Assembly: GCA_947498065.1 (NCBI GenBank)
Contig: CANMIS010000003.1
Coordinates: 462,739-526,738 of the forward strand
From: an uncultured Erythrobacter sp.
GTDB taxonomy: Bacteria; Pseudomonadota; Alphaproteobacteria; Sphingomonadales; Sphingomonadaceae
DNA length: 64,000 nt
Direction: 5' to 3'
Under the pieces are notes generated by a model, which was not told the origin of the DNA, searched no databases, and was given only the letters and a program-made list of their open reading frames with translations. Positions within the stretch are counted from its first letter, which is position 1. The number at the start of each line of letters is the position of its first letter. A program made the position numbers and the translations under genes. Shown piece by piece: positions 47,639-57,875 of the stretch.

Positions 47639-49630
47639 TTAGAACAAGACCCAGGTCACAGCGGCCACCAGCCCCAGCAACATGATCAATGCGTAAGTGT
47701 AAAGATAGCCCGACTGAACCTTCTTCGCCGCGACGGAGCTTTGCTCCACCACCCAGGCGACGCCGTTTGGACCAAACCGGTCGATCGTGCCGATATCGCC
47801 CAGCTTCCAGAATTGACGGCCAAACCAGAACGCTGGCTTGACGAAGATCGCGTCATAGAGCTCGTCGAAATACCATTTGTTGTAAACGAAGCGGTGCAGC
47901 CACGGGAACATCGCAACGAACTTCGCGGGAATTTCTGGTTTCGCGATGTAAGCAACATAGGCTCCGACAAAACCGATGATCATCACGATCAAGGCAGAGT
48001 ACTTCACCCAGTACGGAACGGCGTGCATCGCGGCCATCAGGTTCGGATTGTAGAAAATCGAGCCAGCCCAGAACGCTGCATCATCAAGGAAGCTTGGCGC
48101 GAACGCCTGACCAGCGGCGACCGCACCAATGGTGAGCAGACCAAGCGGGATCAGCATGGTGATCGGGCTCTCATGCGGGTGATATCCGCCAGTTGTGTCC
48201 TCGCCCGCCTCAGCCGGTGTCTTGTGAACGCTGTGCTGAATGTGCTCGCTCTCGATCCAGCGCGGCTTGCCCCAGAAGGTGAGGAACATCAGACGCCAGC
48301 TATAGAAGCTGGTGAGCAGTGCCGCGACCACGCCAAGCCAGAAGGCAGTGACCGAAATCTCTGTCCCACGCGCAAAGGCGACCTCAAGCACGGCATCTTT
48401 CGACCAGAAGCCAGCAAAGCCAACGCCAAGGTGATAAACGCCAAGGCCAGTGATCGCGAGCGTACCTGCCATCATCGCCCAGAAGGTGATCGGAATATGT
48501 TTCCGCAGGCCGCCGTAATAGCGCATGTCCTGCTCGTGATGCATGGCGTGGATCACACTGCCCGCACCTAGGAAGAGCAGCGCTTTAAAGAACGCGTGCG
48601 TGAACAGGTGGAACATGGCGACATTGTACGCGCCAACGCCAGCGGCAAAGAACATATAGCCGAGCTGAGAGCAGGTCGAATAAGCGATCACGCGCTTAAT
48701 GTCCCATTGCGTCGTGCCGATGGTCGCCGCGAAGAAACAGGTCGCTGCGCCCACTACGGTAACAATCATCAGCGCGGTCGGTGCGGTCTCGAACAAAGGC
48801 GAGAGGCGGCACAGCATGAACACGCCAGCGGTCACCATGGTGGCCGCGTGGATCAGAGCGGAAACGGGCGTTGGGCCCTCCATCGCATCCGGCAGCCATG
48901 TGTGCAGGAACAGCTGTGCAGATTTACCCATCGCTCCAACAAACAGCAGGATTGCGATGATATCCATCGTGTAGAGCCGCATGCCAAGGAAGCCGATGCT
49001 TGATCCGCTCATCGCGGGCGCGGCGGCCAAAATCTCTGGGATCGATGTGGTTTGGAACACCAGATAAATGCCGAAGATACCCAGCATAAAGCCTAAGTCT
49101 CCGACGCGGTTCACCACGAACGCCTTAATCGCGGCCGCACCAGCGGTCGGTTTCTTAAACCAGAAACCAATCAGCAGATAACTCGCCAGGCCCACCCCTT
49201 CCCAGCCAAAGAACATTTGGACCAGATTGTTGGCGGTCACCAGCATCAACATCGCGAAGGTGAAGAGCGACAAATAGGCGAAGAAGCGCGGCTGATCCGG
49301 GTCTTCCTCCATATAACCCCAGCTGTAGAGGTGCACGAGCGCAGACACTGAGTTGATGACGACCAGCATTACCGCGGTCAGTGCATCGACGCGCAGCGCC
49401 CAATCGAACGTCATACCGCCCGAGCGCACCCAATCGAGCACATGGACAACCTCAGCCTCTGCGGAGCCGCTCAGGAAGCCAAGGAAGATCGGCCAGCTAA
49501 GCGCGGCTGAAATGAACAGCGCGCCAGTGGTGATCGACTTTGCCGCGACATTGCCGAGCATGCGATTGCCCAGCCCGGCGATGATAGCTGCCAGCAGCGG
49601 CAGGAATACGATGATCAGTATCGAATGCAT
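47639..49630 (-). CDS. nuoL: NADH-quinone oxidoreductase subunit L
   Basis: 663 residues, the largest antiporter-like subunit, with the long lateral helix HL at the C-terminus. Motifs: [70 protein letters not shown] and [18 protein letters not shown]. Eight bases from nuoK. Confidence 0.97.
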   Translation of the reverse strand: MHSILIIVFLPLLAAIIAGLGNRMLGNVAAKSITTGALFISAALSWPIFLGFLSGSAEAEVVHVLDWVRSGGMTFDWALRVDALTAVMLVVINSVSALVHLYSWGYMEEDPDQPRFFAYLSLFTFAMLMLVTANNLVQMFFGWEGVGLASYLLIGFWFKKPTAGAAAIKAFVVNRVGDLGFMLGIFGIYLVFQTTSIPEILAAAPAMSGSSIGFLGMRLYTMDIIAILLFVGAMGKSAQLFLHTWLPDAMEGPTPVSALIHAATMVTAGVFMLCRLSPLFETAPTALMIVTVVGAATCFFAATIGTTQWDIKRVIAYSTCSQLGYMFFAAGVGAYNVAMFHLFTHAFFKALLFLGAGSVIHAMHHEQDMRYYGGLRKHIPITFWAMMAGTLAITGLGVYHLGVGFAGFWSKDAVLEVAFARGTEISVTAFWLGVVAALLTSFYSWRLMFLTFWGKPRWIESEHIQHSVHKTPAEAGEDTTGGYHPHESPITMLIPLGLLTIGAVAAGQAFAPSFLDDAAFWAGSIFYNPNLMAAMHAVPYWVKYSALIVMIIGFVGAYVAYIAKPEIPAKFVAMFPWLHRFVYNKWYFDELYDAIFVKPAFWFGRQFWKLGDIGTIDRFGPNGVAWVVEQSSVAAKKVQSGYLYTYALIMLLGLVAAVTWVLF

Positions 49631-49637
49631 GGACCGA

Positions 49638-49958
49638 TTATCCCTTCATCCGATTGACATCATCAACCGCGATGGTCCCGCGATTGCGGAAGTAAATCAC
49701 CAGGATCGCAAGGCCAATCGCGGCCTCTGCGGCGGCCACGGTCAGCACCAGCATGGCAAAGACCTGACCGGTGAGATCATTCATGAACGCGCTGAATGCG
49801 ACCAGATTGATGTTCACGGCGAGCAGGATCAGCTCGACCGACATCAGGATCACGATCACATTTTTGCGATTGAGGAAGATCCCCAGCACGCCGAGCACGA
49901 ACAGGATCGCGCCAACGACGAGGAAATGCTCAATGCCAATTCCGCCTAAGTCGCTCAT
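49638..49958 (-). CDS. nuoK: NADH-quinone oxidoreductase subunit K
   Basis: 106 residues with three membrane helices; carries the conserved Glu residues of the E-channel ([18 protein letters not shown] and [13 protein letters not shown]). Its ATG overlaps the nuoJ stop by four bases (ATGA). Confidence 0.96.
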   Translation of the reverse strand: MSDLGGIGIEHFLVVGAILFVLGVLGIFLNRKNVIVILMSVELILLAVNINLVAFSAFMNDLTGQVFAMLVLTVAAAEAAIGLAILVIYFRNRGTIAVDDVNRMKG

Positions 49959-50578
49959 AGCTCGACCCCCTCGCCCGTGTTCGGGTTCTTCATAACTGTC
50001 GCCTCTTCAGGGCGGCGGCTGATTTGCTTGCCGATATCTTGGCGTCCGCGCGCGCCAGGCTTGGCCTCGCGGTGGGTCAGTACAATCGCACCGATCATGG
50101 CGACCAGCAGGATGATGCCTGCGATCTCAAACAGGACGATGTATTTGCCATACAGCAGCGCGCCGATGGCCTCGATATTGCTCGCGCCCATCGCCGCCTG
50201 GCCGGTGCCATCTGGTGTGCCCAGCGTCAGGCCGCCTGCTTGATAGGCGCCAATTCCCAGGAACAGCTCAGCCAGCAGGATCGCAGCGATCGCCAGACCG
50301 AATGGGAAATTGCGGATGAAGCCCGCGCGCATCGCGGCCATATCGATGTCCAGCATCATGACCACGAACAAGAACAGCACCGCAACCGCGCCAACATAGA
50401 CGATCACCAGCAGCGCAGCGATAAACTCCGCGCCGACCAGCACCATCAGGCCAGCGGCATTGAAGAATGCCAGGATGAGCCACAGCACAGAATGCACCGG
50501 GTTGCGCGCCATGATGACCATGACGGCGCTCGCCACGACTAGGCTGGCGAAGAGATAAAAGGCGAGAGTTTGAATCAT
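49955..50578 (-). CDS. nuoJ: NADH-quinone oxidoreductase subunit J
   Basis: 207 residues, five membrane helices: [47 protein letters not shown] is interrupted text of the conserved TM3 region, including the pi-bulge helix, and the last helix ends [16 protein letters not shown]. Extended polar C-terminus, as in other alphaproteobacteria. Located 28 bases after nuoI. Confidence 0.95.
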   Translation of the reverse strand: MIQTLAFYLFASLVVASAVMVIMARNPVHSVLWLILAFFNAAGLMVLVGAEFIAALLVIVYVGAVAVLFLFVVMMLDIDMAAMRAGFIRNFPFGLAIAAILLAELFLGIGAYQAGGLTLGTPDGTGQAAMGASNIEAIGALLYGKYIVLFEIAGIILLVAMIGAIVLTHREAKPGARGRQDIGKQISRRPEEATVMKNPNTGEGVEL

Positions 50579-50605
50579 GATCCCCGGTGTCCGTCCCGCG
50601 CGCCC

Positions 50606-51094
50606 CTAGCGATAGGGCGCATCGGCTTCAAGGTTTGCAGCGATGGCTCGCTCCCACTTGTCCCCGTTGGCCAGCAATTTGTCCTTGTCATAGAGCAATT
50701 CTTCGCGCGTTTCAGTCGCATATTCGAAGTTTGGCCCCTCGACCACGGCATCCACTGGGCAGGCCTCTTGGCAGAAGCCGCAATAGATGCATTTGGTCAT
50801 GTCGATGTCGTATCGCGTGGTGCGGCGGCTGCCGTCGTCACGCGGTTCGCTCTCAATTGTGATCGCTTGTGCCGGGCACACGGCCTCGCACAATTTGCAC
50901 GCGATGCAGCGTTCCTCGCCATTGGGATAGCGGCGCAAGGCATGCTCGCCGCGAAAACGCGGGCTCAGCGGGTTCTTTTCGAACGGATAATTGATCGTCA
51001 CCTTGGGCTTGAAGAAATACTTCAAGGTCAGCGCATGTGCCTTGAGGAATTCCCACAGGGTGAAGGACTTGATGAGTTGTTTGGCGGTGGTCAT
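50606..51094 (-). CDS. nuoI: NADH-quinone oxidoreductase subunit I
   Basis: 162 residues. Two [4Fe-4S] motifs, [12 protein letters not shown] and [12 protein letters not shown], hold clusters N6a and N6b in the hydrophilic arm. ATG 51094 starts in the ATGA that ends the preceding unknown secreted-protein gene, so NuoI translation appears coupled to that insert instead of to nuoH as is normal. Confidence 0.97.
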   Translation of the reverse strand: MTTAKQLIKSFTLWEFLKAHALTLKYFFKPKVTINYPFEKNPLSPRFRGEHALRRYPNGEERCIACKLCEAVCPAQAITIESEPRDDGSRRTTRYDIDMTKCIYCGFCQEACPVDAVVEGPNFEYATETREELLYDKDKLLANGDKWERAIAANLEADAPYR

Positions 51095-51639
51095 TGTGGT
51101 GCGAACAATCCAGTTTTGGTGCACTCACCCACCCAGACAGGCGGTTCGCGCTCGCTTGAATTCGTAATGGCTTCCAGTTTGACCCTGATGGGGGCATCCT
51201 GATTGATCTTAAAGGTATTCTCGCCGGTCCGCTCGGTCACTTTGAATCCAGTGACCGTTTGAAGTTCGTATTCCACCCCGTCGGACAAAAAGCCTGTCGG
51301 AATATCGTCGTCCTTTTGCCGGTCTTTAAGATTACCAAAGCGACCTGATTTGTCACTCATGTCGTCTTGCGTCACGCGAGATTGGACGATTTGAAATGCT
51401 TTGGTGTCGCCAAAAGCAATCATGCTGCGATAGAATTTAAGCCTGCGATCAGAGTTCGTGATATTGAAAGGCACAGACAAGATGATCGTGGCATTCTCGG
51501 CGTCGAACTCTGACCCTTCGAGCGCGTTAATCGTTTCGCAGGTTAAAGCATGAAACGGCAACCGCTCAGGCTCATTGGCCTGCGCTTGGCCAGCAGAAAG
51601 GCAAGCTGCCAACGCAATCGCTAATGAGAGTGTCTTCAT
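51091..51639 (-). CDS. Secreted protein of unknown function inserted between nuoH and nuoI
   Basis: 182 residues. A cleavable signal peptide ([21 protein letters not shown], cut after AQA about residue 21) is followed by about 160 soluble residues with only two Cys (one near residue 34, one near 174), which may form a disulfide. The mature part is beta-rich and has no motif I recognise. Both ends are fused to the operon: ATGA overlap with nuoH upstream and with nuoI downstream. Three 60-base lines counted by eye give 43-55% GC against about 57% in nuo genes, suggesting later acquisition. A role in complex I is not implied by sequence. Confidence 0.7.
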   Translation of the reverse strand: MKTLSLAIALAACLSAGQAQANEPERLPFHALTCETINALEGSEFDAENATIILSVPFNITNSDRRLKFYRSMIAFGDTKAFQIVQSRVTQDDMSDKSGRFGNLKDRQKDDDIPTGFLSDGVEYELQTVTGFKVTERTGENTFKINQDAPIRVKLEAITNSSEREPPVWVGECTKTGLFAPQ

Positions 51640-52682
51640 CCGAAATGCCCCGTCGCCATTAGGTATCCGCTGATCAGCGCCACAAACAGCAAGCTCATCG
51701 GCAGGAACACTTTCCAGCCCAGACGCATCAGCTGGTCATAGCGATAACGCGGTACGGTCGCCCAGATCCAGCTGAACATAAAGAAGAACATGAAGGTCTT
51801 CAGCAGGAACCACACGATCCCCGGCACATAATACAGCGGCGCCCATTCAATCGGCGGCAACCAACCGCCCATGAACAGCAGCGAGCACAGCGAGCACATC
51901 AGCAGGATGTTGGCATATTCACCGAGCCAGAACAGCGCGAAGCTCATCGAGCTGTATTCAGTCTGATACCCAGCAACCAGCTCCGATTCCGCCTCGGTCA
52001 GGTCGAACGGTGCGCGCGCTGTTTCTGCCAGAGCCGAGATGAAAAACACCACGAACATCGGGAAGAGCAGCGGGTTTATAAAGAAGCCGTTGACCACGCC
52101 TAGCCCGTGTCCACGCTGAGCCTCGACAATGCCGGTCATGTTGAACGTGCCCGCATAGAGCACAACGCAGACCAGCACGAAGCCGATGGAGACCTCGTAA
52201 GAGATCATCTGAGCGGCGGCGCGCATGGCGGAGAAGAACGGATATTTGGAGTTGCTCGCCCACCCGCTCATCACGACGCCGTAAACGCCCAGCGAACTGA
52301 TCGCGAGCACGTACAGCAGGCCGACATTGATATCGGCCAGCACTACGCCTGCATCGAATGGGATCACCGCCCACGCGGCGAGCGCCACGGTAAAGGTGAT
52401 GATCGGCGCGAGCAGGAAGATACCCTTGTTTGCCGCCGTTGGGATGATCGTCTCTTGCAAGAAAACCTTCAGGCCATCGGCGAAACTTTGCAGCAAGCCA
52501 AACGGGCCAACCACATTGGGCCCGCGCCGCAGCATGATCGCGCCCAGCACCTTGCGGTCGACATAGATCACCATAGCGACGGAAAACATGACGATCAGAG
52601 AGATCGCAAGAATGCCGACGATGGTGGCCGTGAACCACGCAAAATCGTAGGACATGCCGAGTGATTGGAAGAATTCGGTCAC
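51636..52682 (-). CDS. nuoH: NADH-quinone oxidoreductase subunit H
   Basis: 348 residues, eight to nine membrane helices; lies at the quinone site between the two arms. Landmarks: [51 protein letters not shown] and [27 protein letters not shown]. Its stop overlaps the start of the inserted secreted-protein gene. 121 bases separate it from nuoG, filled by a paired palindromic element. Confidence 0.97.
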   Translation of the reverse strand: MTEFFQSLGMSYDFAWFTATIVGILAISLIVMFSVAMVIYVDRKVLGAIMLRRGPNVVGPFGLLQSFADGLKVFLQETIIPTAANKGIFLLAPIITFTVALAAWAVIPFDAGVVLADINVGLLYVLAISSLGVYGVVMSGWASNSKYPFFSAMRAAAQMISYEVSIGFVLVCVVLYAGTFNMTGIVEAQRGHGLGVVNGFFINPLLFPMFVVFFISALAETARAPFDLTEAESELVAGYQTEYSSMSFALFWLGEYANILLMCSLCSLLFMGGWLPPIEWAPLYYVPGIVWFLLKTFMFFFMFSWIWATVPRYRYDQLMRLGWKVFLPMSLLFVALISGYLMATGHFG

Positions 52683-52700
52683 GAGACAAACGCGCCTTTC

Positions 52701-52792
52701 CCGTTCGCCCTGAGCCTGTCGAAGGGCTGTCCTTCTCCTGCTCCGGCGTCAAAAATTGAAATGCAGGGCTTCGACAAGCTCAGCCCGAACGG
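52701..52792. repeat. REP-like pair of palindromic elements
   Basis: Two 27-base inverted copies flank a 38-base spacer between nuoH and nuoG: 52701-52727 begins CCGTTCGCCCTGAG and 52766-52792 ends CTCAGCCCGAACGG. The reverse complement of the first differs from the second at five positions; four of these are paired swaps (GCCC…GGGC against GGGC…GCCC), so each copy keeps its own short hairpin. This family (core CTTCGACAAGCTCAG) is abundant in sphingomonad intergenic regions. Confidence 0.75.
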
Positions 52793-52803
52793 TGTTTGTT
52801 GGC

Positions 52804-54822
52804 TCATTCCGCCGCCTCCCGCACATCTTCGCCGTGCAGCAGTTCCGCTGAGCATTGCTGCATCACTTCGCTGGCTCGCGCGATGGGGTTGGTGAGGTAG
52901 AAGTCGGCAATCGGATAGCTCTCGATCACACCTTCCGCCTTCGCTTTGCTGTCCGCCTTTGGAAGAGCGCCGTAATCCGCAAGGCCTTCTTCGCCCAGTG
53001 CCGGCACTTCCGCGATCATCTTGGCTTGCAGCTCAGCAAAGCTGTCAAACCCGACATTCACCTTTAGAGCGTCGGCCAGTGCGCGCAGGATGGTCCAATC
53101 CTCGCGGGCATCACCCGGCGCAAACACAGCCTTTTCAGCAAACTGCACGCGGCCTTCTGTGTTTACGTATGTTCCGGCCTTTTCCGCATAGCTTGCAGCG
53201 GGCAGAATGATGTCCGCCATATGCGCGCCTTTGTCGCCGTGATGGCCGATATAGACCTTGAGGCTGTCCGCAAACGGCTCGTGTTTCATCTCATCCGCGC
53301 CGAGTGACAGCACCACTTTGGGCGCCGCCTTCGCGAGATCCGCCATCCCGCCCGGCACAGTGAAATCGAGCATCAAAGAGCCCAGGCGCGCTGCCGACAT
53401 ATGCAGCACGTTGAAGCCGTTCCAATCGTCCGTGACGAGTTTGAACTTGTCGACCAGCTTCAGCGCCGGAGCCAAGGCCCCCTTCGCCAAAGCCGCGCCG
53501 CCCAGGATAACCGCCGGGCGCTCTGCCGTCTTCATCGCTTCGCCCAAAGCCTTAGGAATGCGGTTCAGCACAGACAGATCGCTGCCCAGGAAAGTCGCCG
53601 GATAGGTCGTTTCCCATTCCGGGCCGATCACATAGACCTTTGCCCCGCCCTTCACTGCCTTGCGCAGGCGAGCATTAAGCAAAGCCGCTTCCCAGCGGAC
53701 ATGGCTGCCCACGATCAGGATGCAATCTGCGGCCTCGATCCCGGCCAAGGTCGAGTTGAAATTGACCGCTGCGATGTTTGACACATCATAGGTCATGCCG
53801 GTCTGGCGAGCTTCGGTAAGGTCCGATCCGCTGGCCTTTAGCAAAGCCTTTGCCGCGAACATGGTTTCGCAATCGACCATATCGCCTGCGACGGCCGCAA
53901 TGCTGCTGGCTGCGCCTTTGAGCTGCTTTGCGATGGCCTTAAACGCCTCGTCCCAGCTTGCCTCGGTCAGCTTGCCGCGTTTGCGCATAAAGACCTTGTC
54001 GAGGCGGCGCTTGATCAGGCCATCAACCTGATAGCGGCCCTTGTCCGACAGCCATTCTTCGTTGACGTCATCATTAACGCGCGGTAGCGCCCGCATGACT
54101 TCGCGGCCCTTCGAATGCAGCGAAATATTGGCGCCAATCGCGTCCGACACATCGATGCTGAGCGTGCGCTTCAATTCCCACGGACGGGCCTCAAACGCAT
54201 ACGGGCGCGACGTCAGAGCGCCGACCGGACACAGGTCGATCACATTCGCACTCAGCTCGTGGCTGGCGGCCTGTTCTAGATAGGTCGTGATCTGCATGTC
54301 TTCGCCGCGGTAAAGCGCGCCGATTTCATCCACGCCTGCGATCTCTTCAGAGAAGCGCACGCAGCGGGTGCAGTGAATGCAGCGGGTCATGATCGTCTTG
54401 ATCAGCGGGCCCATATATTTCTCGGTCACGGCGCGCTTGTTCTCACGCTCATAACGCGAGCCGCCGCGTCCGTATGCAACGGCCTGATCCTGAAGGTCGC
54501 ACTCGCCGCCTTGGTCGCAAATTGGGCAATCGAGCGGGTGGTTGATGAGCAGAAACTCCATCACCCCTTCGCGGGCCTTTTTGACCATTGGCGTGTCGGT
54601 GCGGATTTCCTGACCTTCGCTGGTCGGGAGCGCGCAGCTCGCCTGAGGTTTGGGCGGCCCCGGCTTTACTTCGACCAGACACATGCGGCAATTGCCGGCA
54701 ATGCTCAGCCGTTCGTGATAGCAGAAACGCGGAATTTCCTTACCGGCAAGCTCCGCCGCCTGAAGGACAGTTGCGCCTTCTGGGACTTCAATTTCTTCGC
54801 CGTCTACGGTTACCTTAGGCAT
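52804..54822 (-). CDS. nuoG: NADH-quinone oxidoreductase subunit G
   Basis: 672 residues. The N-terminal ferredoxin domain holds [2Fe-2S] N1b (RFCYHERLSIAGNCRMC), then the N5 His/Cys motif, and N4 (CPICDQGGECDLQ and CIHCTRC). The remaining 450 residues are the molybdopterin-oxidoreductase-like domain, without cofactor, ending in a helical tail. An open frame runs upstream to 55068, but ATG 54822 ([16 protein letters not shown]) is the real start and overlaps the nuoF stop as TAATG. Confidence 0.96.
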   Translation of the reverse strand: MPKVTVDGEEIEVPEGATVLQAAELAGKEIPRFCYHERLSIAGNCRMCLVEVKPGPPKPQASCALPTSEGQEIRTDTPMVKKAREGVMEFLLINHPLDCPICDQGGECDLQDQAVAYGRGGSRYERENKRAVTEKYMGPLIKTIMTRCIHCTRCVRFSEEIAGVDEIGALYRGEDMQITTYLEQAASHELSANVIDLCPVGALTSRPYAFEARPWELKRTLSIDVSDAIGANISLHSKGREVMRALPRVNDDVNEEWLSDKGRYQVDGLIKRRLDKVFMRKRGKLTEASWDEAFKAIAKQLKGAASSIAAVAGDMVDCETMFAAKALLKASGSDLTEARQTGMTYDVSNIAAVNFNSTLAGIEAADCILIVGSHVRWEAALLNARLRKAVKGGAKVYVIGPEWETTYPATFLGSDLSVLNRIPKALGEAMKTAERPAVILGGAALAKGALAPALKLVDKFKLVTDDWNGFNVLHMSAARLGSLMLDFTVPGGMADLAKAAPKVVLSLGADEMKHEPFADSLKVYIGHHGDKGAHMADIILPAASYAEKAGTYVNTEGRVQFAEKAVFAPGDAREDWTILRALADALKVNVGFDSFAELQAKMIAEVPALGEEGLADYGALPKADSKAKAEGVIESYPIADFYLTNPIARASEVMQQCSAELLHGEDVREAAE

Positions 54823-56114
54823 TATTCGGCAGCCTCCGCGAATTGTGCGTTGTGCTCGTGGATGCGTTTCTCCAACTCTGGGCGGAAGTGACGGATCAGG
54901 CCTTGGATCGGCCAAGCCGCCGCATCGCCGAGTGCGCAGATCGTGTGGCCTTCCACCTGCTTGGTAACCTCTTGCAGCATATCGATTTCTTCGATTGCAG
55001 CATCGCCTGTGCGCAGCCGCTCCATCATGCGCCACATCCAGCCTGTGCCTTCGCGGCACGGCGTGCATTGGCCGCAGCTCTCGTGCTTATAGAAATAGCT
55101 GAGACGCGAGATTGCGCGGACAATATCGGTGCTCTTGTCCATCACGATCACCGCCGCCGTGCCAAGGCCCGAGCCAAGCTCTTTCAGCCCATCGAAATCC
55201 ATCGGCGCGCTGCGAATTTGCTCTGCTGGCACCAGAGGAACAGACGAACCGCCCGGGATCACTGCGAGCAGATTGTCCCAACCGCCGGTGATCCCGCCGC
55301 AATGCTTCTCGATCAGCTCCTCAAACGGGATGCTCATTTCTTCTTCGACGACGCACGGGCGCTCCACATGGCCGCTGATCTGGAACAGCTTGGTGCCGTG
55401 GTTGTTCTCGCGCCCGAAGGAATTGAACCACGATGCCCCGCGTCGCAGGATCGTCGGCACGACCGCGATGCTCTCAACATTGTTGACCGTGGTCGGGCAG
55501 CCGTAAAGGCCCGCGCCCGCTGGAAAAGGAGGCTTCAGCCGGGGCTGACCCTTCTTGCCTTCAAGGCTTTCGATCATCGCGGTTTCTTCGCCGCAGATAT
55601 ATGCGCCCGCGCCGCGGTGCATGAACACGTCAAAGTCATAGCCGGAACCGCTGGCGTTCTTGCCGATCAGCCCAGCGTCATAAGCCTCGTCGATCGCCTT
55701 TTGCAGTGTCTCAGCCTCGCGGATGTACTCCCCGCGAATGTAAATATAGGCCGCGCGGGCCCGCATCGCGAAACCTGCGACCAATGCGCCTTCGATCAGC
55801 TTGTGCGGATCGTGGCGGATAATCTCGCGGTCTTTGCAACTGCCCGGTTCGGATTCGTCAGCATTGATGACGAGGAAGCTTGGACGGCCGTCTTTGCTTT
55901 CCTTCGGCATGAATGACCATTTGAGGCCGGTGGGGAAGCCCGCCCCGCCCCGTCCGCGCAGGCCCGATTCCTTCATCTCCTCGATGATCGCATCGTTGCC
56001 GCGCTGGATCAGCGCCTTGGTGTTGTCCCAATCGCCGCGCTTTTGCGCCGCCTTCAGGCTCCAATCCTGGAAGCCATAGACATTGGTGAAGATGCGATCC
56101 TTATCGGCCAGCAT
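54822..56114 (-). CDS. nuoF: NADH-quinone oxidoreductase subunit F
   Basis: 430 residues. NADH/FMN-binding subunit: [30 protein letters not shown] (FMN and NADH contacts), [19 protein letters not shown], and the N3 cluster motif [12 protein letters not shown]. It passes electrons from NADH to NuoE/NuoG. Its start codon lies within the last 14 bases of a small membrane-protein gene. Confidence 0.97.
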   Translation of the reverse strand: MLADKDRIFTNVYGFQDWSLKAAQKRGDWDNTKALIQRGNDAIIEEMKESGLRGRGGAGFPTGLKWSFMPKESKDGRPSFLVINADESEPGSCKDREIIRHDPHKLIEGALVAGFAMRARAAYIYIRGEYIREAETLQKAIDEAYDAGLIGKNASGSGYDFDVFMHRGAGAYICGEETAMIESLEGKKGQPRLKPPFPAGAGLYGCPTTVNNVESIAVVPTILRRGASWFNSFGRENNHGTKLFQISGHVERPCVVEEEMSIPFEELIEKHCGGITGGWDNLLAVIPGGSSVPLVPAEQIRSAPMDFDGLKELGSGLGTAAVIVMDKSTDIVRAISRLSYFYKHESCGQCTPCREGTGWMWRMMERLRTGDAAIEEIDMLQEVTKQVEGHTICALGDAAAWPIQGLIRHFRPELEKRIHEHNAQFAEAAE

Positions 56115-56289
56115 CGGTCAAATCCTTCTTTTTCGCCATCTTTAGCTGTCGCAAAGCCAGCATCTGAAATGCAAGGCCAGCGGCCATCAATATGATCCCA
56201 ATCGTGCGCCCGCCGGTCGCCGACAGATACGCGCCCGCGCCAAAGCCGCCGAGGCCGGCAATCGTGTATGCGATCGTCGCGCCGTTCAC
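56101..56289 (-). CDS. Tiny membrane protein (62 aa) upstream of nuoF
   Basis: 62 residues: two hydrophobic stretches (about 5-25 and 28-46) separated by a short Gly/Arg turn, and a Lys-rich tail (KMAKKKD). GTG 56289 overlaps the preceding stop as GTGA and the end overlaps nuoF by 14 bases. No family recognised. Coupling at both ends suggests it is a real gene translated with complex I. Confidence 0.65.
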   Translation of the reverse strand: MNGATIAYTIAGLGGFGAGAYLSATGGRTIGIILMAAGLAFQMLALRQLKMAKKKDLTDAGR

Positions 56290-56381
56290 TGTTCGTCGTC
56301 CATATCGCCGCCCTTGGCGAGAGCGAAAAATACGACCCCAAGCCCAAGAGCTACTGCACCGAGAGCAATCCAGACTGCCAT
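56286..56381 (-). CDS. Tiny membrane protein (31 aa) in the nuo operon
   Basis: 31 residues, a single membrane helix with Gly/Val pattern (MAVWIALGAVALGLGVVFFAL) and an acidic tail (DMDDEQ). ATG 56381 is two bases from the preceding stop and its own stop overlaps the following GTG. Its length is below common gene-calling cut-offs. The conserved-looking helix-and-tail design and exact joins argue for a gene; no family recognised. Confidence 0.55.
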   Translation of the reverse strand: MAVWIALGAVALGLGVVFFALAKGGDMDDEQ

Positions 56382-56383
56382 GC

Positions 56384-56551
56384 CTAGCTATCCTTCTTGT
56401 TCATCAGCTGACCCGCCGCACCTACGCCGCCGAGCAGCACGCCGAGGATGATCCACACCACCCATGCGTCGCCGCTCAGGAATTGGAATACGCCCACCAC
56501 AAGCAGGAGCAATCCGATAACGCCGCCGCCCAAGTTTGCCTTTGTATTCAT
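56384..56551 (-). CDS. Tiny membrane protein (55 aa) in the nuo operon
   Basis: 55 residues: MNTKANLGGG, then two membrane helices (about 11-25 and 30-46) linked by FLSGDAW, and a polar end NKKDS. ATG 56551 overlaps the nuoE stop by one base (TGATG). A 64-residue Arg-rich frame in the same place is its shadow. No family recognised. First of three small membrane-protein genes packed between nuoE and nuoF. Confidence 0.6.
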   Translation of the reverse strand: MNTKANLGGGVIGLLLLVVGVFQFLSGDAWVVWIILGVLLGGVGAAGQLMNKKDS

Positions 56552-57219
56552 CACCACTCACCCCGGTAATCGTGGTTGGCATCGACCATATCGGTGAGGT
56601 TGCTTAGCGCATTCGCGGGCTCAGACGTGTGACGGCCCGGCTCCTGCGTGCCGGTTTTGGGCTGCTCACCCTTGGCCAGCGCATCGAGCACCGTATCGAG
56701 GCGTTCTGGCGTCAGATCCTCGTAATTGTCATCGTTGATCTGGACCATCGGTGCGGTCGCGCAATTGCCCATGCATTCGACCTCGGTCAGGGTCCAAAGG
56801 CCATCCTCTGAGACTTTGCCGAACTCCATCCCGCGCTTCTTGCAGGCGGAGATGATGTCGTCTGACCCGCGCAGCATGCACGGCGTCGTGCCGCAGACCT
56901 GCACGTGGTATTTTCCTACGGGCTTCATGTTGTACATAAAATAGAAGGTCGCGACCTCGAGCACACGGATCACCGGCACGTCGATATATTTCGCGACATA
57001 TTCGATCACGGGCAGCGGCAACCAGCCCTGCGTCTCGGTCTCTTCGCCCACCTGACGCTGTGCCAAATCAAGCAGCGGCATCACCGCCGATTTTTGCCGC
57101 CCATCAGGGTATTTGGCGATGTGGTAATCCGCTGTCTTGCGGTTCGCTTTCGTCCATTCGAAAGAGCCCCACCGAGCGCGGAGTTCCGGCGTATCGGGCG
57201 CTGGTGTACGATCAGCCAT
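56551..57219 (-). CDS. nuoE: NADH-quinone oxidoreductase subunit E
   Basis: 222 residues. Thioredoxin-like [2Fe-2S] (N1a) subunit: CGTTPC and, about 36 residues later, CMGNC supply the four Cys ligands; the N-terminal helical bundle has LPVIEYVAKYIDVPVIRVLEVATFYFMY as its core. The 60-residue C-terminal extension is polar. Its ATG lies in the TAATG at the end of the second inserted secreted-protein gene. Confidence 0.96.
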   Translation of the reverse strand: MADRTPAPDTPELRARWGSFEWTKANRKTADYHIAKYPDGRQKSAVMPLLDLAQRQVGEETETQGWLPLPVIEYVAKYIDVPVIRVLEVATFYFMYNMKPVGKYHVQVCGTTPCMLRGSDDIISACKKRGMEFGKVSEDGLWTLTEVECMGNCATAPMVQINDDNYEDLTPERLDTVLDALAKGEQPKTGTQEPGRHTSEPANALSNLTDMVDANHDYRGEW

Positions 57220-57875
57220 TAGTACGACCTCTTTATGCTACCTTGAGCCACACGAACCATTACGGCTTGCCCTTCTTCATTGAACTGAAGTTCGACCATC
57301 CGACCCTTGTCTCGCTCATGGAAAGAACACCGCACAAACATGAACCATGTCGGCTCCTTTCCAACTGGTTTCACCGGCTTACGCCAGTCGCAATCGGCAA
57401 TAGTATTTAGCTCTTCGATCTGAGTGAGATTAAGGGGAATGCTCCCTTCAAGTGCATCGTAATCACCAGTGCGAACCGCACGCCTAAAACGAAAAGCTTG
57501 CCTCTTCTCAGATATTAGATCTTCGGCTGCTAGTGCTTGAGCCGTCGGTCCAAGGGCGCCGGGCAATGGATCTATGTAGATACTCAGCAAGCCATCATTG
57601 TGACCATTAAATGAGACCCGATGGGCGAACGGGCCGTCATTTCCTTCGCAAATGTAATCAATTTGGATATACTGACGGCTGCTTCCGTCCGACATCTTGG
57701 GCAAACATCCGCGAAGGCTAGGTAAGTCTTCGAAACGCTTATCTGCAAGCGGTTTGACACCTTCTAAGGCGTATGGGTTTTCGCCTCGTTCAAGCATACC
57801 AATCGAGGTCTCGGTCAGTGCGAGATTAACTCCACTCGATAATACGAGTGCTGCACTTAGAAACGACAAGCTCAC
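57219..57875 (-). CDS. Secreted protein of unknown function inserted between nuoD and nuoE
   Basis: About 218 residues. A hydrophobic N-terminus ([18 protein letters not shown]) looks like a signal peptide; four Cys (two near 55-75, two near 160-180) could form disulfides. No domain recognised. The start is probably GTG 57875, overlapping the nuoD stop as GTGA; a GTG at 57884 adds three residues. It ends in the TAATG of nuoE. Three lines counted by eye average about 48% GC against 57% in neighbouring nuo genes, and codon choice is more relaxed, which suggests transfer. No similarity to the other inserted protein could be seen. Confidence 0.68.
   Translation of the reverse strand: MSLSFLSAALVLSSGVNLALTETSIGMLERGENPYALEGVKPLADKRFEDLPSLRGCLPKMSDGSSRQYIQIDYICEGNDGPFAHRVSFNGHNDGLLSIYIDPLPGALGPTAQALAAEDLISEKRQAFRFRRAVRTGDYDALEGSIPLNLTQIEELNTIADCDWRKPVKPVGKEPTWFMFVRCSFHERDKGRMVELQFNEEGQAVMVRVAQGSIKRSY

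Noticed and set aside
47315..48571. 418-residue open frame antisense to nuoL and nuoM
   Set aside because: Composition (His/Arg/Asp-rich, many Gln) is a reverse-strand shadow of membrane-protein genes; no start site or domain supports it.
54823..55068. Longer NuoG beginning at 55068
   Set aside because: The extra 82 residues are Arg-rich and lie wholly within nuoF; ATG 54822 begins the conserved ferredoxin domain and overlaps the nuoF stop.
56388..56582. 64-residue Arg-rich frame between nuoE and the small membrane proteins
   Set aside because: Composition is that of a shadow frame; the neighbouring frame gives a clean 55-residue membrane protein joined to the nuoE stop.
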